Source of the DNA: CAVPLU01 sp964601325
GTDB lineage: Archaea > Thermoproteota > Bathyarchaeia > 40CM-2-53-6
Length of the DNA stretch: 21,644 nt
Direction of reading: 5' to 3'
Assembly (NCBI GenBank): GCA_964601325.1
Contig: CAZRNA010000026.1
Span: forward strand, 1-21,644
Both the position numbers and the translations under genes were made by a program. The notes beneath the pieces were generated by a model. The model saw nothing but the letters and a program-made list of their open reading frames with translations, searched no databases and was not told the origin of the DNA. The first letter of the stretch is position 1. Every line of letters starts with the position of its first letter. Shown piece by piece: positions 14,451 to 21,615 of this stretch.

Positions 14451-15566
14451 ATGCCGACGATCAAGCTTGTGAACGTGACCAGAACATTCGGCAGAATCAA
14501 GGCGATCGATCGAGTGAACCTAGAGATCGCCGAAGGGGAGTACGTCTGCGTTTTAGGGCCCACGGGTGCCGGGAAGACAACTTTGCTTCGCCTCATAGCA
14601 GGGCTCGCGATTGTAACAAGCGGACGCATTGAGCTGAACGGGCGTGAGGTCACCAATATCCGCGCAGAAGACAGAAACGCCTCCTATGTTCCGCAACAGT
14701 ACGCACTCTTCCCGCACATGACGATCAGAGACAATGTCGCGTTCGGACCTCTTGCGCACGGATTTACCCCCCAACAATCACTGGAAACAGCTGACGAGAT
14801 GCTGAAACTTGTAAGACTCGCCCATCGAGCTACCGCGTTCCCTCACGAACTTAGCGGGGGCATGCAACAGAGAGTTGCACTGGCACGCGGACTTGCAGGC
14901 CGTTCGCCATTGCTCCTGCTAGATGAGCCGCTTGGTGCAATCGACGCCCGTTTGAGAATGATCCTTCGCTATGAGCTTCGAAAGCTAGCGAAAGGGCTTG
15001 GCGTCACGGTCGTTCACGTCACTCATGATCAGCAGGAAGCGATGTCCATTGCCGACAGAATCGCAGTACTTAGAGATGGCGCCATACGGCAGTTTGGACG
15101 CCCCTCCGAGATATACGAGGCGCCGGAATCTCCGTTCCTAGCCAATTTCGTCGGCGGAGCGAATTTTCTGGAAGGGGTTGTGGTTCGAGAAGCGCGCGAT
15201 GCGACAATGATCAACATCGCTGAAGGGTTCTCGATTACGTCCTCACATGATGACCACGGTATGGGTGACTTCGTAGTAGCATCTTTCAGACAAGAGGGAA
15301 CTCTCATCCTGACGAACGCCAGTTTAGAGGAGAACGTAGTTCCCGGGACACTTGTCTCTACCAGTTTCCTCGGCAGTTTCCTCAGATGCGTCGTCAGCTT
15401 GGGAAGAGCTGGAGAGGTAGTGGCCAAGGTGCCACTCCGCGAGGCACTGGAGAGAAGACTTCCCGATCGAACTGGGGAGCTCGTCTACGTGAGAGCCGAC
15501 CGCAGCCGGATCATGCTTTTCGACAGGCCAAAAAGGCCATTGGCTGTCGAGTTGGAGGCCTTCTAG
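14451..15566 (+). CDS. ABC transporter ATPase with TOBE-like C-terminus (first of two)
   Basis: A 371-residue ATPase that powers the fused permease. Motifs are Walker A GPTGAGKTT (36-44), Q-loop PQQYALFP (81-88), signature LSGGMQQ (134-140), Walker B LLLLDEP (154-160), D-loop GAIDAR and switch His H192 (HVTHD). The C-terminal third (about 240-371) matches the regulatory TOBE-type region of the MalK/FbpC/PotA group. ATG 14451 is five bases after the permease stop. A long frame is open upstream from 13821, but that is the permease read out of frame. All motifs sit at the same residue positions as in the next gene, so the two are close paralogues. Confidence 0.93.
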   Translation: MPTIKLVNVTRTFGRIKAIDRVNLEIAEGEYVCVLGPTGAGKTTLLRLIAGLAIVTSGRIELNGREVTNIRAEDRNASYVPQQYALFPHMTIRDNVAFGPLAHGFTPQQSLETADEMLKLVRLAHRATAFPHELSGGMQQRVALARGLAGRSPLLLLDEPLGAIDARLRMILRYELRKLAKGLGVTVVHVTHDQQEAMSIADRIAVLRDGAIRQFGRPSEIYEAPESPFLANFVGGANFLEGVVVREARDATMINIAEGFSITSSHDDHGMGDFVVASFRQEGTLILTNASLEENVVPGTLVSTSFLGSFLRCVVSLGRAGEVVAKVPLREALERRLPDRTGELVYVRADRSRIMLFDRPKRPLAVELEAF

Positions 15567-16667
15567 GTGCCCAATGTAAGAGTCGTCGGCGTCGGCAAGA
15601 AGTACAAGGACATAGACGCACTGCACGATGTGTCACTCGAAATCAGAGATCAAGAATATGTCTCGATCATCGGGCCAAGCGGATGCGGAAAATCAACTCT
15701 CCTGAAATGCATTGCCGGCATCATCAGACAGGACTCCGGACAGATATTCATTGGAGACAGAGAAGTAAGCGCCCTTCCTCCAGAAGAGAGACAGCTGGGA
15801 TACATGTTCCAGGAGATCGCCCTCTTTCCGCAAATGACGAGTTGGGACAACATAGGATACGGGCCTCGAGTTAGAGGGAAGAACAGGGAGCTTACAAGGC
15901 AGTTTGTGGGCCAAGTGATGGAATTGGCTAGGCTGAAGATCGGACGCCACACATATCCTGACGAGCTCAGCGGCGGGGCAAGACAGAAGACCGCGCTTGC
16001 GAGGGCGATCGCCGCAGAGCCCCAGCTCCTGCTGCTGGATGAGCCCCTGGGTGCACTAGATGCCCACGTTCGTGCAGTTCTCAGATACGAATTGAGAAGA
16101 CTCGTCAACGAGCTAGGCTTGACGGCGATACACGTCACACACGACCAAGAAGAGGCCATGTCGATCTCGGATCGCCTTGTCATCATGAAAGCCGGGCAGG
16201 TGATCGAAGTAGGCACACCATTGGAACTGTACCTTTCTCCAAAGCGACTATTCACGGCGAACTTCCTAGGAGAGACGAACTTCATTCCCGCGGAAGTGGA
16301 GGATTGCGATCAAGGGCACGTCACCGCCGTCGCCAATGGTTGGAGTGTGGATTCGCGAGGAGCAGGATTTGCCAAGAGAGAAGGTGTGGTGCTCACGGTC
16401 CGCCCAGAATCGATCATCGTTGCCCCTCTCAAACAGGCTGACCGGCAATGGGTCGGAACTGTGAGAGAACACATGCTTCTGGGTGACTGCTTGCGCAGTG
16501 AAATTGAGCTAGACAATGGCCTACGTATGATTGCTCAGACGATAAACCAAGCGACTGAAATTGCGGGAAACGTGGGAGAACGTGTTACGGTCGATTTCGT
16601 CAAAGACGGCCTATTAGCTTATCAGATCCCTGCACACGGTCTGGATGTAGAACTCGCGCTCGAATGA
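15567..16667 (+). CDS. ABC transporter ATPase with TOBE-like C-terminus (second of two)
   Basis: A 366-residue paralogue of the preceding ATPase. Motifs are Walker A GPSGCGKST (36-44), Q-loop FQEIALFP (81-88), signature LSGGARQ (134-140), Walker B LLLLDEP (154-160), GALDAH and switch His H192. The GTG start is the codon directly after the previous stop, so translation must be coupled. The C-terminal region contains VRPESIIVAP and a TOBE-like end. One fused permease with two ATPases suggests an ATPase heterodimer, matching the asymmetric permease halves. The ATPase sites of both look intact, so neither is visibly degenerate. Confidence 0.93.
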   Translation: MPNVRVVGVGKKYKDIDALHDVSLEIRDQEYVSIIGPSGCGKSTLLKCIAGIIRQDSGQIFIGDREVSALPPEERQLGYMFQEIALFPQMTSWDNIGYGPRVRGKNRELTRQFVGQVMELARLKIGRHTYPDELSGGARQKTALARAIAAEPQLLLLDEPLGALDAHVRAVLRYELRRLVNELGLTAIHVTHDQEEAMSISDRLVIMKAGQVIEVGTPLELYLSPKRLFTANFLGETNFIPAEVEDCDQGHVTAVANGWSVDSRGAGFAKREGVVLTVRPESIIVAPLKQADRQWVGTVREHMLLGDCLRSEIELDNGLRMIAQTINQATEIAGNVGERVTVDFVKDGLLAYQIPAHGLDVELALE

Positions 16668-16689
16668 ACTGTCATGAGGTCTAGGAAAG

Positions 16690-17367
16690 ATGAAAGCGAC
16701 TTTTGAAAGCTGGTTCGCTGCGAGAACTAAGGCGCGCGCTATAGAGATGATCAGACAGGCAACCAGAATGCTGGTACCATCAGTGGAGGAGCTGATGGTA
16801 TGCATCAACAGTGCGGCTGCCGGAAAGAGGGATGAGCTGGAAAGCGCGTTCACGAGGCTGCATCAACTTGAACGAGAAGGAGATAGCCTTCGCAGGCTGA
16901 TCATCACCGAACTTGCGCGAGGAAGCCTCCCCGTGGATGAAAGACGCAGCTTCATGCGTCTCGCGAGACAGATTGACTGGGTTGCAGACTGGTGTCTTGA
17001 GGCCGGTCGACTTGTCAGGCAAGCCCCGCTGAACAAGGTATCGGAAGAGACTCGGCGAACAGCTTTCGAGATGTGCAAAGTTGTGAAGGACTGTGTGTTA
17101 GGCGTGCAGCAGTGCATTGACCTGCTAACGGACAAGAAAGTGCAGGAGGCGCTCGACTCGGCAGATAGGGTTGAGCGTCTTGAAGAAGAGGTCGATGACC
17201 TCTACCGCAATGCTAGAGGGCTTCTGAGCGAGATCACCGGACCAGAGCTTACAGTTGGACAGATCATCCTGATGGCCGAATTCATGGACGCAATTGAGAA
17301 TATCGCGGACAGATGCGAGGATGTCTCTGACCAAGCAAGAGTAATCGCGGTCAGCGTCGGCACCTAG
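16690..17367 (+). CDS. DUF47 / PhoU-like protein
   Basis: A 225-residue all-helical protein of the DUF47 (TIGR00153-type, PhoU-like) family. Recognisable parts are FTRLHQLEREGDSLRR (about 54-69), the paired ARQIDWVADWCLEAGR helix and the C-terminal MAEFMDAIENIADRCEDVSD. PhoU-like helices have E/D-x-x-x-D patterns that bind metal ions, and such residues are present here. DUF47 proteins usually neighbour Pit-type phosphate transporters. Here the gene is 22 bases downstream of the second ATPase, as the last gene of the ABC operon. By inference it regulates that transporter, and the cargo may be phosphate, phosphonate or another oxyanion; sequence alone does not prove this. Confidence 0.88.
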   Translation: MKATFESWFAARTKARAIEMIRQATRMLVPSVEELMVCINSAAAGKRDELESAFTRLHQLEREGDSLRRLIITELARGSLPVDERRSFMRLARQIDWVADWCLEAGRLVRQAPLNKVSEETRRTAFEMCKVVKDCVLGVQQCIDLLTDKKVQEALDSADRVERLEEEVDDLYRNARGLLSEITGPELTVGQIILMAEFMDAIENIADRCEDVSDQARVIAVSVGT

Positions 17368-17403
17368 TTTGCCGGAACGAATCGGGCTGTTCTCGTGATT
17401 CAT

Positions 17404-17414
17404 CTATTATTTAC
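17404..17414 (+). promoter_or_regulatory. TATA-like box upstream of ferredoxin
   Basis: CTATTATTTAC is an AT-rich archaeal TATA-like element in the 148-base gap after DUF47. A start near 17435 would give a leader of about 80 bases. That leader contains a 15-codon open frame (ATG 17462 to TGA 17509) ending six bases before the ferredoxin ATG. Confidence 0.35.
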
Positions 17415-17515
17415 TTTCTAGTCCACTATCTAGACACGCCAAGGAGACGAACAGAGAAACCATGAGCTTATTACCCCGTACCGGACTACGCCATCAACTT
17501 TCGCGGTGAGAAATC

Positions 17516-17716
17516 ATGGTTAAGGTTGTAGTTGACCTGAGCAAGTGCAATGGCGATTCCGTCTGTGTAGACGTTTGTCCGGTTGCCGTATTCGAGCTAC
17601 AAGAAGTGAAGGGCTACGAAGGCAAGAAATCCGTAGTCGTCAACAACGACGCATGCATCGTCTGCAGAGCTTGCGAGGTTCAGTGCCCCACCCAGGCCAT
17701 CACTGTCACCGAGTGA
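17516..17716 (+). CDS. 2[4Fe-4S]-type ferredoxin with an Asp cluster ligand position
   Basis: A 66-residue soluble electron carrier. The second cluster motif is complete: CIVCRACEVQCP (C47, C50, C53, C57). The first motif is CNGDSVCVDVCP, where the second Cys of C-x2-C-x2-C-x3-CP is Asp (C11, D14, C17, C21). In Pyrococcus furiosus ferredoxin the same Cys-to-Asp change gives a cluster with an Asp ligand that converts easily to [3Fe-4S]. A 6-8 residue insert (VKGYEGKKS) lies between motifs. GGTGAG upstream of the ATG is a good ribosome-binding site. The likely partners (2-oxoacid oxidoreductases and similar) are not in this window. Confidence 0.93.
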   Translation: MVKVVVDLSKCNGDSVCVDVCPVAVFELQEVKGYEGKKSVVVNNDACIVCRACEVQCPTQAITVTE

Positions 17717-17847
17717 ACGGTGCCAATATCGTCGTCTTCCAACGCCGCTGCGGGGGCAAAGGCGGCGACTCAAATCCTTCACCATACGACTCATCCCAAA
17801 GACTCAACAATAGACAATCTGTAGATGCATGATCTGAGGACTCACCG

Positions 17848-18108
17848 ATGAAGGAGTACAGGCCCGGAACGTTCGACAGGTATGTTGCCTACGGGCAGCG
17901 ACAACGAAAACTCCTGCTGGTCTCCAGAGGCATAATGGACGGATTCAAGGTTCGCTGTCAATCGGTCAAGGACGCAGAGAACCTTGCGCGTGCGTTCAGG
18001 TCAAGGTCCCGCAGAATAGGAGAAAGTGTAAGGGCCAAGTACACTCTGAGAGTCAGAGTAGAAGACAGGACGGTCTACGTGACTCGCAAAGGTTTCCTGC
18101 GCCAATAA
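17848..18108 (+). CDS. small basic protein of unknown function
   Basis: An 86-residue protein from ATG, with TGAGGA nine bases upstream as ribosome-binding site. I do not recognise the family. The sequence is strongly basic (many Arg/Lys) with the pattern strand-helix-strand-strand: KVRCQSVKDAENLARAFRS (helix), then SVRAKYTLRVRVEDR and TVYVTRKGFLR (strands). This suggests a compact alpha-beta fold that may contact nucleic acid; that is inference from charge only. It ends inside the convergent GIY-YIG gene (34-base overlap). Confidence 0.6.
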   Translation: MKEYRPGTFDRYVAYGQRQRKLLLVSRGIMDGFKVRCQSVKDAENLARAFRSRSRRIGESVRAKYTLRVRVEDRTVYVTRKGFLRQ

Positions 18109-18422
18109 TCTGCTGTCCTCGATTTGTGGCCTCTTGTGAGATCCAGTTTCTGGTCATGACTGAGCATCTTCATCTGCCGCTCTCTCCTCATCGCCGCCCG
18201 GCGCGTCGAAAATCTCTGCAGATATACAATCCTCTCTGGTTGACGCATCTTCGTGTACCGCGCCCCATGTCCCTTCTTGTGTCGCTCAAACCTTGACAAC
18301 ACATTACTCGTGTACCCAGTATAGTAGCTGCCGTCGTCGCACAGGAGCATGTAGACGAAGTAGGATTTGCGTTTCTTGTTCCGGCTGTGTGTTCCGCGCG
18401 TCTTTCTCGCTCTCCCGGCCAA
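18075..18422 (-). CDS. UPF0213/YhbQ-like GIY-YIG protein
   Basis: A GIY-YIG domain protein of the small UPF0213 type. The core runs from YFVYMLLCDDGSYYTGYT (VYM as GIY, YTG as YIG) through a conserved-type Arg in VLSRFERH to GHGARYTKMR and AAMRRERQMKML (Glu in RRERQ). Homologues are about 90-110 residues and some degrade or process nucleic acids, but the role is unproven. No standard start is found next to the conserved core. The nearest in-frame starts are TTG 18422 (chosen), GTG 18431 and TTG 18518, which gives a basic 18-residue or longer extension. It is unlike the island GIY-YIG protein at 4859-5278 in sequence and layout. Confidence 0.78.
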   Translation of the reverse strand: MAGRARKTRGTHSRNKKRKSYFVYMLLCDDGSYYTGYTSNVLSRFERHKKGHGARYTKMRQPERIVYLQRFSTRRAAMRRERQMKMLSHDQKLDLTRGHKSRTADYWRRKPLRVT

Positions 18423-18606
18423 GGATGTCACTCGGCACTTGTTGGTGAACAAGTAGATACGTGCGTTGATTTTGCGGATGAGCGGCTGTTCCCGGTTCAG
18501 GCCACGACACTGATTCAATGGATTGTCACGAGCATCATACTTCGCCTGACGAATGACGAGCTCGGGGAGCGCAGGCCTTTATTCTCGTCGCAGCTTCCTG
18601 CATGTC

Positions 18607-19764
18607 ATGAAACCCCAACCAGGACGCACGCAGAGGATACAAGAAGCACCAATCGTGAAGCTGATCACGGAATCGAAGTTACCCAGCGACGTCATAGATC
18701 TTGGCCAGGGCGTGCCATTCTACGGTCCTCCAAAAGAGGCCATCCTCGCTGCGCGCGAAGCGCTCCAAGAAGAATCAGGCTTCAAGTACTCCCCAGATTC
18801 CGGTTTCTCAAACCTTAGAGAAACAATCGCTAGGAAGCTTGCTTCCGAGAACGGAGTCGAAGCTGACCCGAGCAGCAATATCATGGTTACAGCAGGAGCG
18901 AATCAGGCATTTGCGAACGCGCTCCTCTCGATCACTCGGCCGGGAGATCATGTCCTGGTGCTTTCGCCATACTACTTCAACCATGTGATGGCCATACAGT
19001 TGGCGGGCTGCAAACCCGTAGTCATTGATACTGATAGAAACTATCAGCCGATCGTTGAGCGCATTGCTAAGGGGATAACTAAACGTGCCAGGGCAGTAGT
19101 TCTGGTATCACCTAACAATCCCACAGGTGCCGTGTACTCCAAGCAGACGATCAACGAGATAGGTGCACTCTGCGCCAAGAATGGCCTTCACCTCATAACT
19201 GATGAGACCTACGAGCATTTCGTGTACGATGGCGCTGAGTTTGTGAGCGCACTTTCGTTTGACAGGGACATTGAGCACACAATATCGCTCTTCTCATTCT
19301 CGAAATCATACGGGATGTCAGGATACAGGATCGGTTACGCAGTCTTCCCAGCTGGCATCTACAGTGAAATGCTCAAAGTTCAAGACACGCTGACTATATG
19401 CGCGCCAAGTGCGCTCCAGGTTGCAGCAGAAGCTGCTATGAAGCTGGGCGCCGCTTATCCAATGCAGTTCATTCCTCGAATAGAGAAAGTGAGGAAGATA
19501 TTCATAGATAGACTGACCGGCCTGCACTTTGTTGAAATGCCTGTCACGAAAGGCAGTTACTACTTTCTACTTAGGCTTAGGACGAAGAAGAGCGACTGGA
19601 ATATCGCAAGGAGACTAATCGAGGAATATGGAGTCATAACGATACCGGGAGAGGTCTTTGGTACACGGTATCCTGCACTCAGAGTGGCATACGCCAACGT
19701 AGACGAGAGTATGGCTGTGAAAGGGATCTCACGACTAGAGAAAGGGCTTCAGGAAATGCTCTGA
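18607..19764 (+). CDS. class I/II PLP-dependent aminotransferase
   Basis: A 385-residue fold-type I aminotransferase of the aspartate/aromatic group. Motifs include DLGQGVPFYGPP (about 31-42), NIMVTAGANQA (PLP phosphate region), SPNNPTG (168-174), ITDETYEHFVYDG with D199 and Y202, the PLP Lys in FSKSYGMSGYRIGY (K233), and the C-terminal RVAYAN with the carboxylate-binding Arg. It moves an amino group between an amino acid and a 2-oxoacid; sequence does not settle the substrate. The ATG at 18607 fits the family start better than the 18-codon extension to 18553. It is monocistronic as far as seen. Confidence 0.92.
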   Translation: MKPQPGRTQRIQEAPIVKLITESKLPSDVIDLGQGVPFYGPPKEAILAAREALQEESGFKYSPDSGFSNLRETIARKLASENGVEADPSSNIMVTAGANQAFANALLSITRPGDHVLVLSPYYFNHVMAIQLAGCKPVVIDTDRNYQPIVERIAKGITKRARAVVLVSPNNPTGAVYSKQTINEIGALCAKNGLHLITDETYEHFVYDGAEFVSALSFDRDIEHTISLFSFSKSYGMSGYRIGYAVFPAGIYSEMLKVQDTLTICAPSALQVAAEAAMKLGAAYPMQFIPRIEKVRKIFIDRLTGLHFVEMPVTKGSYYFLLRLRTKKSDWNIARRLIEEYGVITIPGEVFGTRYPALRVAYANVDESMAVKGISRLEKGLQEML

Positions 19765-19825
19765 GCATTGGGTGCACAGAGGAATCTGCTACATCTTGTC
19801 GGTGGATCAGGTGAGTATTTTGATA

Positions 19826-19852
19826 GGTGCGGCCGCCGGGGTCTGAACCCGT
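19826..19852 (-). tRNA. tRNA-Gly-like 3' end, possibly split, intron-rich or pseudo
   Basis: On the minus strand the end reads T-arm-like ACGGG-TTCAGAC-CCCGG, acceptor strand CGGCCGC, discriminator A and then CC. The 15 bases at the end are identical to the tRNA-Gly(UCC) at 21538-21552. Here CCA is not encoded (CCT follows), the T-loop has G where A58 is nearly universal, and one T-stem pair (A-G) is broken. It may be the 3' half of a split or heavily interrupted tRNA, or a decayed copy. Low confidence because no cloverleaf can be completed. Confidence 0.3.
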
Positions 19853-20031
19853 TTGGGTTCAAAACCATGGTGTTTCTTCTGCGCTCATCTTGACGAAATG
19901 CCTTAGCTCATCACTGCCTCAATCATTATCTTTCTATTTCGTGGGCCAAGAGCGAATGCTGTCTCGCCACCTCTGACCCGGGCGCTAAGTCAGTGAGAAG
20001 TTCCCCCTCAAAAGCCCCAGCGTTCTGGAGA

Positions 20032-20039
20032 ACATATAT
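20032..20039 (+). promoter_or_regulatory. TATA-like box for the hicBA operon
   Basis: ACATATAT lies about 45 bases upstream of the hicB TTG start, a good archaeal TATA match and spacing for a roughly 20-base leader. AGGGAAGGGA near the start could serve as ribosome-binding site. Confidence 0.45.
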
Positions 20040-20081
20040 CAGAGTCGTCTCAACTCTTCCTCAGGCCAGGGAAGGGACGGC

Positions 20082-20291
20082 TTGGCCCTGAAGCTAAGAG
20101 ATATCAAGACGGAAGTGATCCGGGAGAAGGATGGAAGTTACGCGGTGATATGCTCAGCGCTGGGAGTGTATTCGGTGGGCAAGACGTTGACAGAGGCTAA
20201 GGGGAACTTCGAGGAAGCGCTTGATCTGCACCTGTCTGTTCTCAAGGAAAAGGCAACCAAGCAGATAGCGACCGTTGCGACACACCGCTGA
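20082..20291 (+). CDS. hicB: HicB-like antitoxin
   Basis: A 69-residue HicB-family protein made of the ferredoxin-like/RNase H-like partial fold. The conserved pattern is seen as KTEVIREKDGSYAVICSALG, VYSVGKTLTEAKGNFEEAL and DLHLSVLKEK. It neutralises the HicA mRNA interferase encoded next. No C-terminal DNA-binding helix-turn-helix or RHH is present, so autoregulation would need another factor. The start is TTG at 20082, after GGGAAGGGA. Sixteen bases separate its stop from hicA. Confidence 0.82.
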   Translation: MALKLRDIKTEVIREKDGSYAVICSALGVYSVGKTLTEAKGNFEEALDLHLSVLKEKATKQIATVATHR

Positions 20292-20307
20292 CCTCTAGGT
20301 CTGCTCT

Positions 20308-20523
20308 TTGCCCCGCCTGAGACCAGTTCACGGAAGGGATCTCATCAGGATTCTGTGCAACAACTTCGGCTTCGTGGCCGTTCGGCAGAAAGGCAGTCAT
20401 GTGACTCTCGAGCGCAATAACACATTCGTCACGGTTCCTTTGAAGGAGATACAGGTCGGCCTTCTTCACAGGATCTTAAAGGACTGCAACATATCAAGAG
20501 ATGATTTTCTCCGGTTTATCTGA
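20308..20523 (+). CDS. hicA: HicA-like mRNA interferase toxin
   Basis: A 71-residue double-stranded RNA-binding-like HicA protein. Diagnostic parts are GRDLIRILCNNFGF, RQKGSHVTL with the catalytic His (H31), FVTVPLKE and GLLHRILKDCNISRDDF. It is predicted to cleave mRNA when HicB is lost. The order antitoxin-toxin is the reverse of the commoner hicA-hicB order. The TTG at 20308 is the only plausible start. The next gene's frame overlaps the end of this one, but its own start is downstream. Confidence 0.85.
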   Translation: MPRLRPVHGRDLIRILCNNFGFVAVRQKGSHVTLERNNTFVTVPLKEIQVGLLHRILKDCNISRDDFLRFI

Positions 20524-20605
20524 GGCGACTGCTCTCAGTATCGCCGTTATAGGGTGCGTCGGAAGAAGAATCTCAGATAATCGTATTTGTCAGAGGCATG
20601 CGGTG

Positions 20606-21004
20606 ATGAGCTCACTCATCTGCAAGTCGTGTGGTCACAACTTGCTTCCAGAAGATAAGCTATGCCCCCTCTGCGGCAGTGGCGATCGGAAGATCTTCAT
20701 GTCTGAAGAAGGGAGAGGAATGGAAACGATCACAATTGAGGATAAGAAGCAGGGATTCAGAAGATTCCGGGTGTTGCGAAAGTGGGCAGAAAAGACATCT
20801 CGCAAGACGAGAAGTCCGGCCCAAGAGTACCTTGAGATCGACAAGGAGAAGCGTCGCAAGTACCACAACGTAGAAGAACAGGACGAATCAGGAAACTGGA
20901 GGATCGTACATCACCACGACGGCCCTCTAGATCAGGCCGTACCAAGCAAAGACGATCGAGTTGGAGACAGAGTGCGCAGAAATACATCACCGGGTGATGC
21001 ATGA
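20606..21004 (+). CDS. zinc-ribbon protein of unknown function
   Basis: A 132-residue protein. The N-terminus carries a zinc ribbon with Cys 6, 9, 20 and 23 (CKSC and CPLC). A charged, Lys/Arg-rich middle (about 45-85) follows, and the end includes YHNVEEQDESGNWRIVHHHD, a segment that resembles the tail of other small zinc-ribbon proteins. Function unknown; it could bind nucleic acid. ATG 20606 is preceded by AGAGG; the frame is open back to 20501 but that part overlaps hicA and looks noncoding. It lies 82 bases after hicA in the same direction and may share its transcript. Confidence 0.7.
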   Translation: MSSLICKSCGHNLLPEDKLCPLCGSGDRKIFMSEEGRGMETITIEDKKQGFRRFRVLRKWAEKTSRKTRSPAQEYLEIDKEKRRKYHNVEEQDESGNWRIVHHHDGPLDQAVPSKDDRVGDRVRRNTSPGDA

Positions 21005-21536
21005 ACCCAACAATCCGCTTGCCAGAGCGCCTTGATTTCGTGTCCTCATGAGAATCTCGCTCGGATGGAACGGTTCTTCACTCTACTTGCGAGGTTTTGG
21101 CGTAGATGGTTGGCCAAGCGCGCGGGGTCGCTCAGCCAACGGTAGGCTCGAGTGCTGACCGGGCTACCTCTCGACTCGACTGAAGAATTAAGCGTCGCAT
21201 AGCGTGGACGCCCGAATTCGTGCGCATCGCCTGTAGCCCAGCCAATCACAGGAGGCCACGAAGCCCCCAAGACAAACGTTCTAGTGGGCGTGCATAAGGA
21301 AACCAGCTTGACTCGCACCGTCTCGCTGAAGGCAAAAGCGTAAGGCTACAGCGTAACGTCGCCGATCCTGACCGCAAGAACGCTAAAAAGCTCCGAGAAA
21401 TATCTGACGAAATATCCCGGATCTGCGCCTTTGGCCTAAGCGCAAACGGAAATGGGCGGTTTCAAAGGTCAGGTTCCGCGTTTCTGCGCGGATCCGACCC
21501 TGGTCTGTGCGACGCAACCCAGGAAAGCTGGGAGGC
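21005..21536. other. hairpin-rich noncoding region
   Basis: A 532-base region without a credible protein gene; a 90-codon minus frame (21046-21318) has no motifs. It holds several perfect or near-perfect hairpins: 21109-21114 with 21135-21140 (GTTGGC/GCCAAC), 21141-21145 with 21164-21168 (GGTAG/CTACC), a 12-pair interrupted stem at 21467-21499, and 21518-21522 with 21528-21532 (CCCAG/CTGGG, loop GAAAG). Two GAAATATC copies 12 bases apart (21397 and 21409) look promoter-like. It could be one or two structured RNAs; I cannot assign a family. Confidence 0.4.
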
Positions 21537-21574
21537 TGGTGCGGCCGCCGGGATTCGGACCCGGGTCGTTGGCT

Positions 21575-21591
21575 TTCTTCCCTGCAACGGA
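21575..21591 (-). other. 17-nt BHB intron at tRNA position 37/38
   Basis: Exon bases CTTC (32-35) pair with intron bases GAAG as the 4-base central helix. The two 3-base bulges (CA^T and AA^A) hold the cut sites, and an internal CC-GG hairpin closes the intron. This is the canonical archaeal splicing-endonuclease motif at the standard anticodon-loop position. Confidence 0.85.
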
Positions 21592-21601
21592 TGGAAGGCC
21601 A

Positions 21602-21615
21602 TTGGACGCTTTGCT
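21602..21615 (-). other. 14-nt BHB intron at tRNA position 27/28
   Basis: D-stem bases GGAC pair with intron bases GTCC as the central helix. The bulges are AT^A and AA^T, and GC-AAA-GC forms a tiny intron hairpin. Removing exactly 14 bases restores a 5-pair anticodon stem (TTGGC/GCCAA), which supports the call. The position at the top of the anticodon stem is non-canonical. Confidence 0.8.

Larger units (their letters stand above)
19765..20081. other. noncoding region with a tRNA-like 3' end
   Basis: A 317-base region with no protein gene. On the minus strand it holds a tRNA-Gly-like 3' end (19826-19852, listed separately). I could not find a matching 5' acceptor, D-arm or anticodon loop in the next 200 bases in the minus direction. 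A GTGATGA motif on the minus strand (19908-19914) resembles box C of a C/D guide RNA but lacks a clear box D. Confidence 0.45.

Noticed and set aside
19870..19914. GTGATGA (box C-like) on the minus strand at 19908-19914, possible C/D guide RNA.
   Set aside because: No box D (CTGA) and no clear D'/C' pair follows at guide-RNA spacing.
21229..21256. Segment CCTGTAGCCCAGCC followed by GGAGGC resembles the Alu-domain U-turn of SRP RNA.
   Set aside because: The S-domain signatures (helix 8 GGAAAC/GGAGCAG) were not found nearby, and the local pairing (CCTGT/ACAGG) differs from the SRP Alu fold. Not enough to call SRP RNA.
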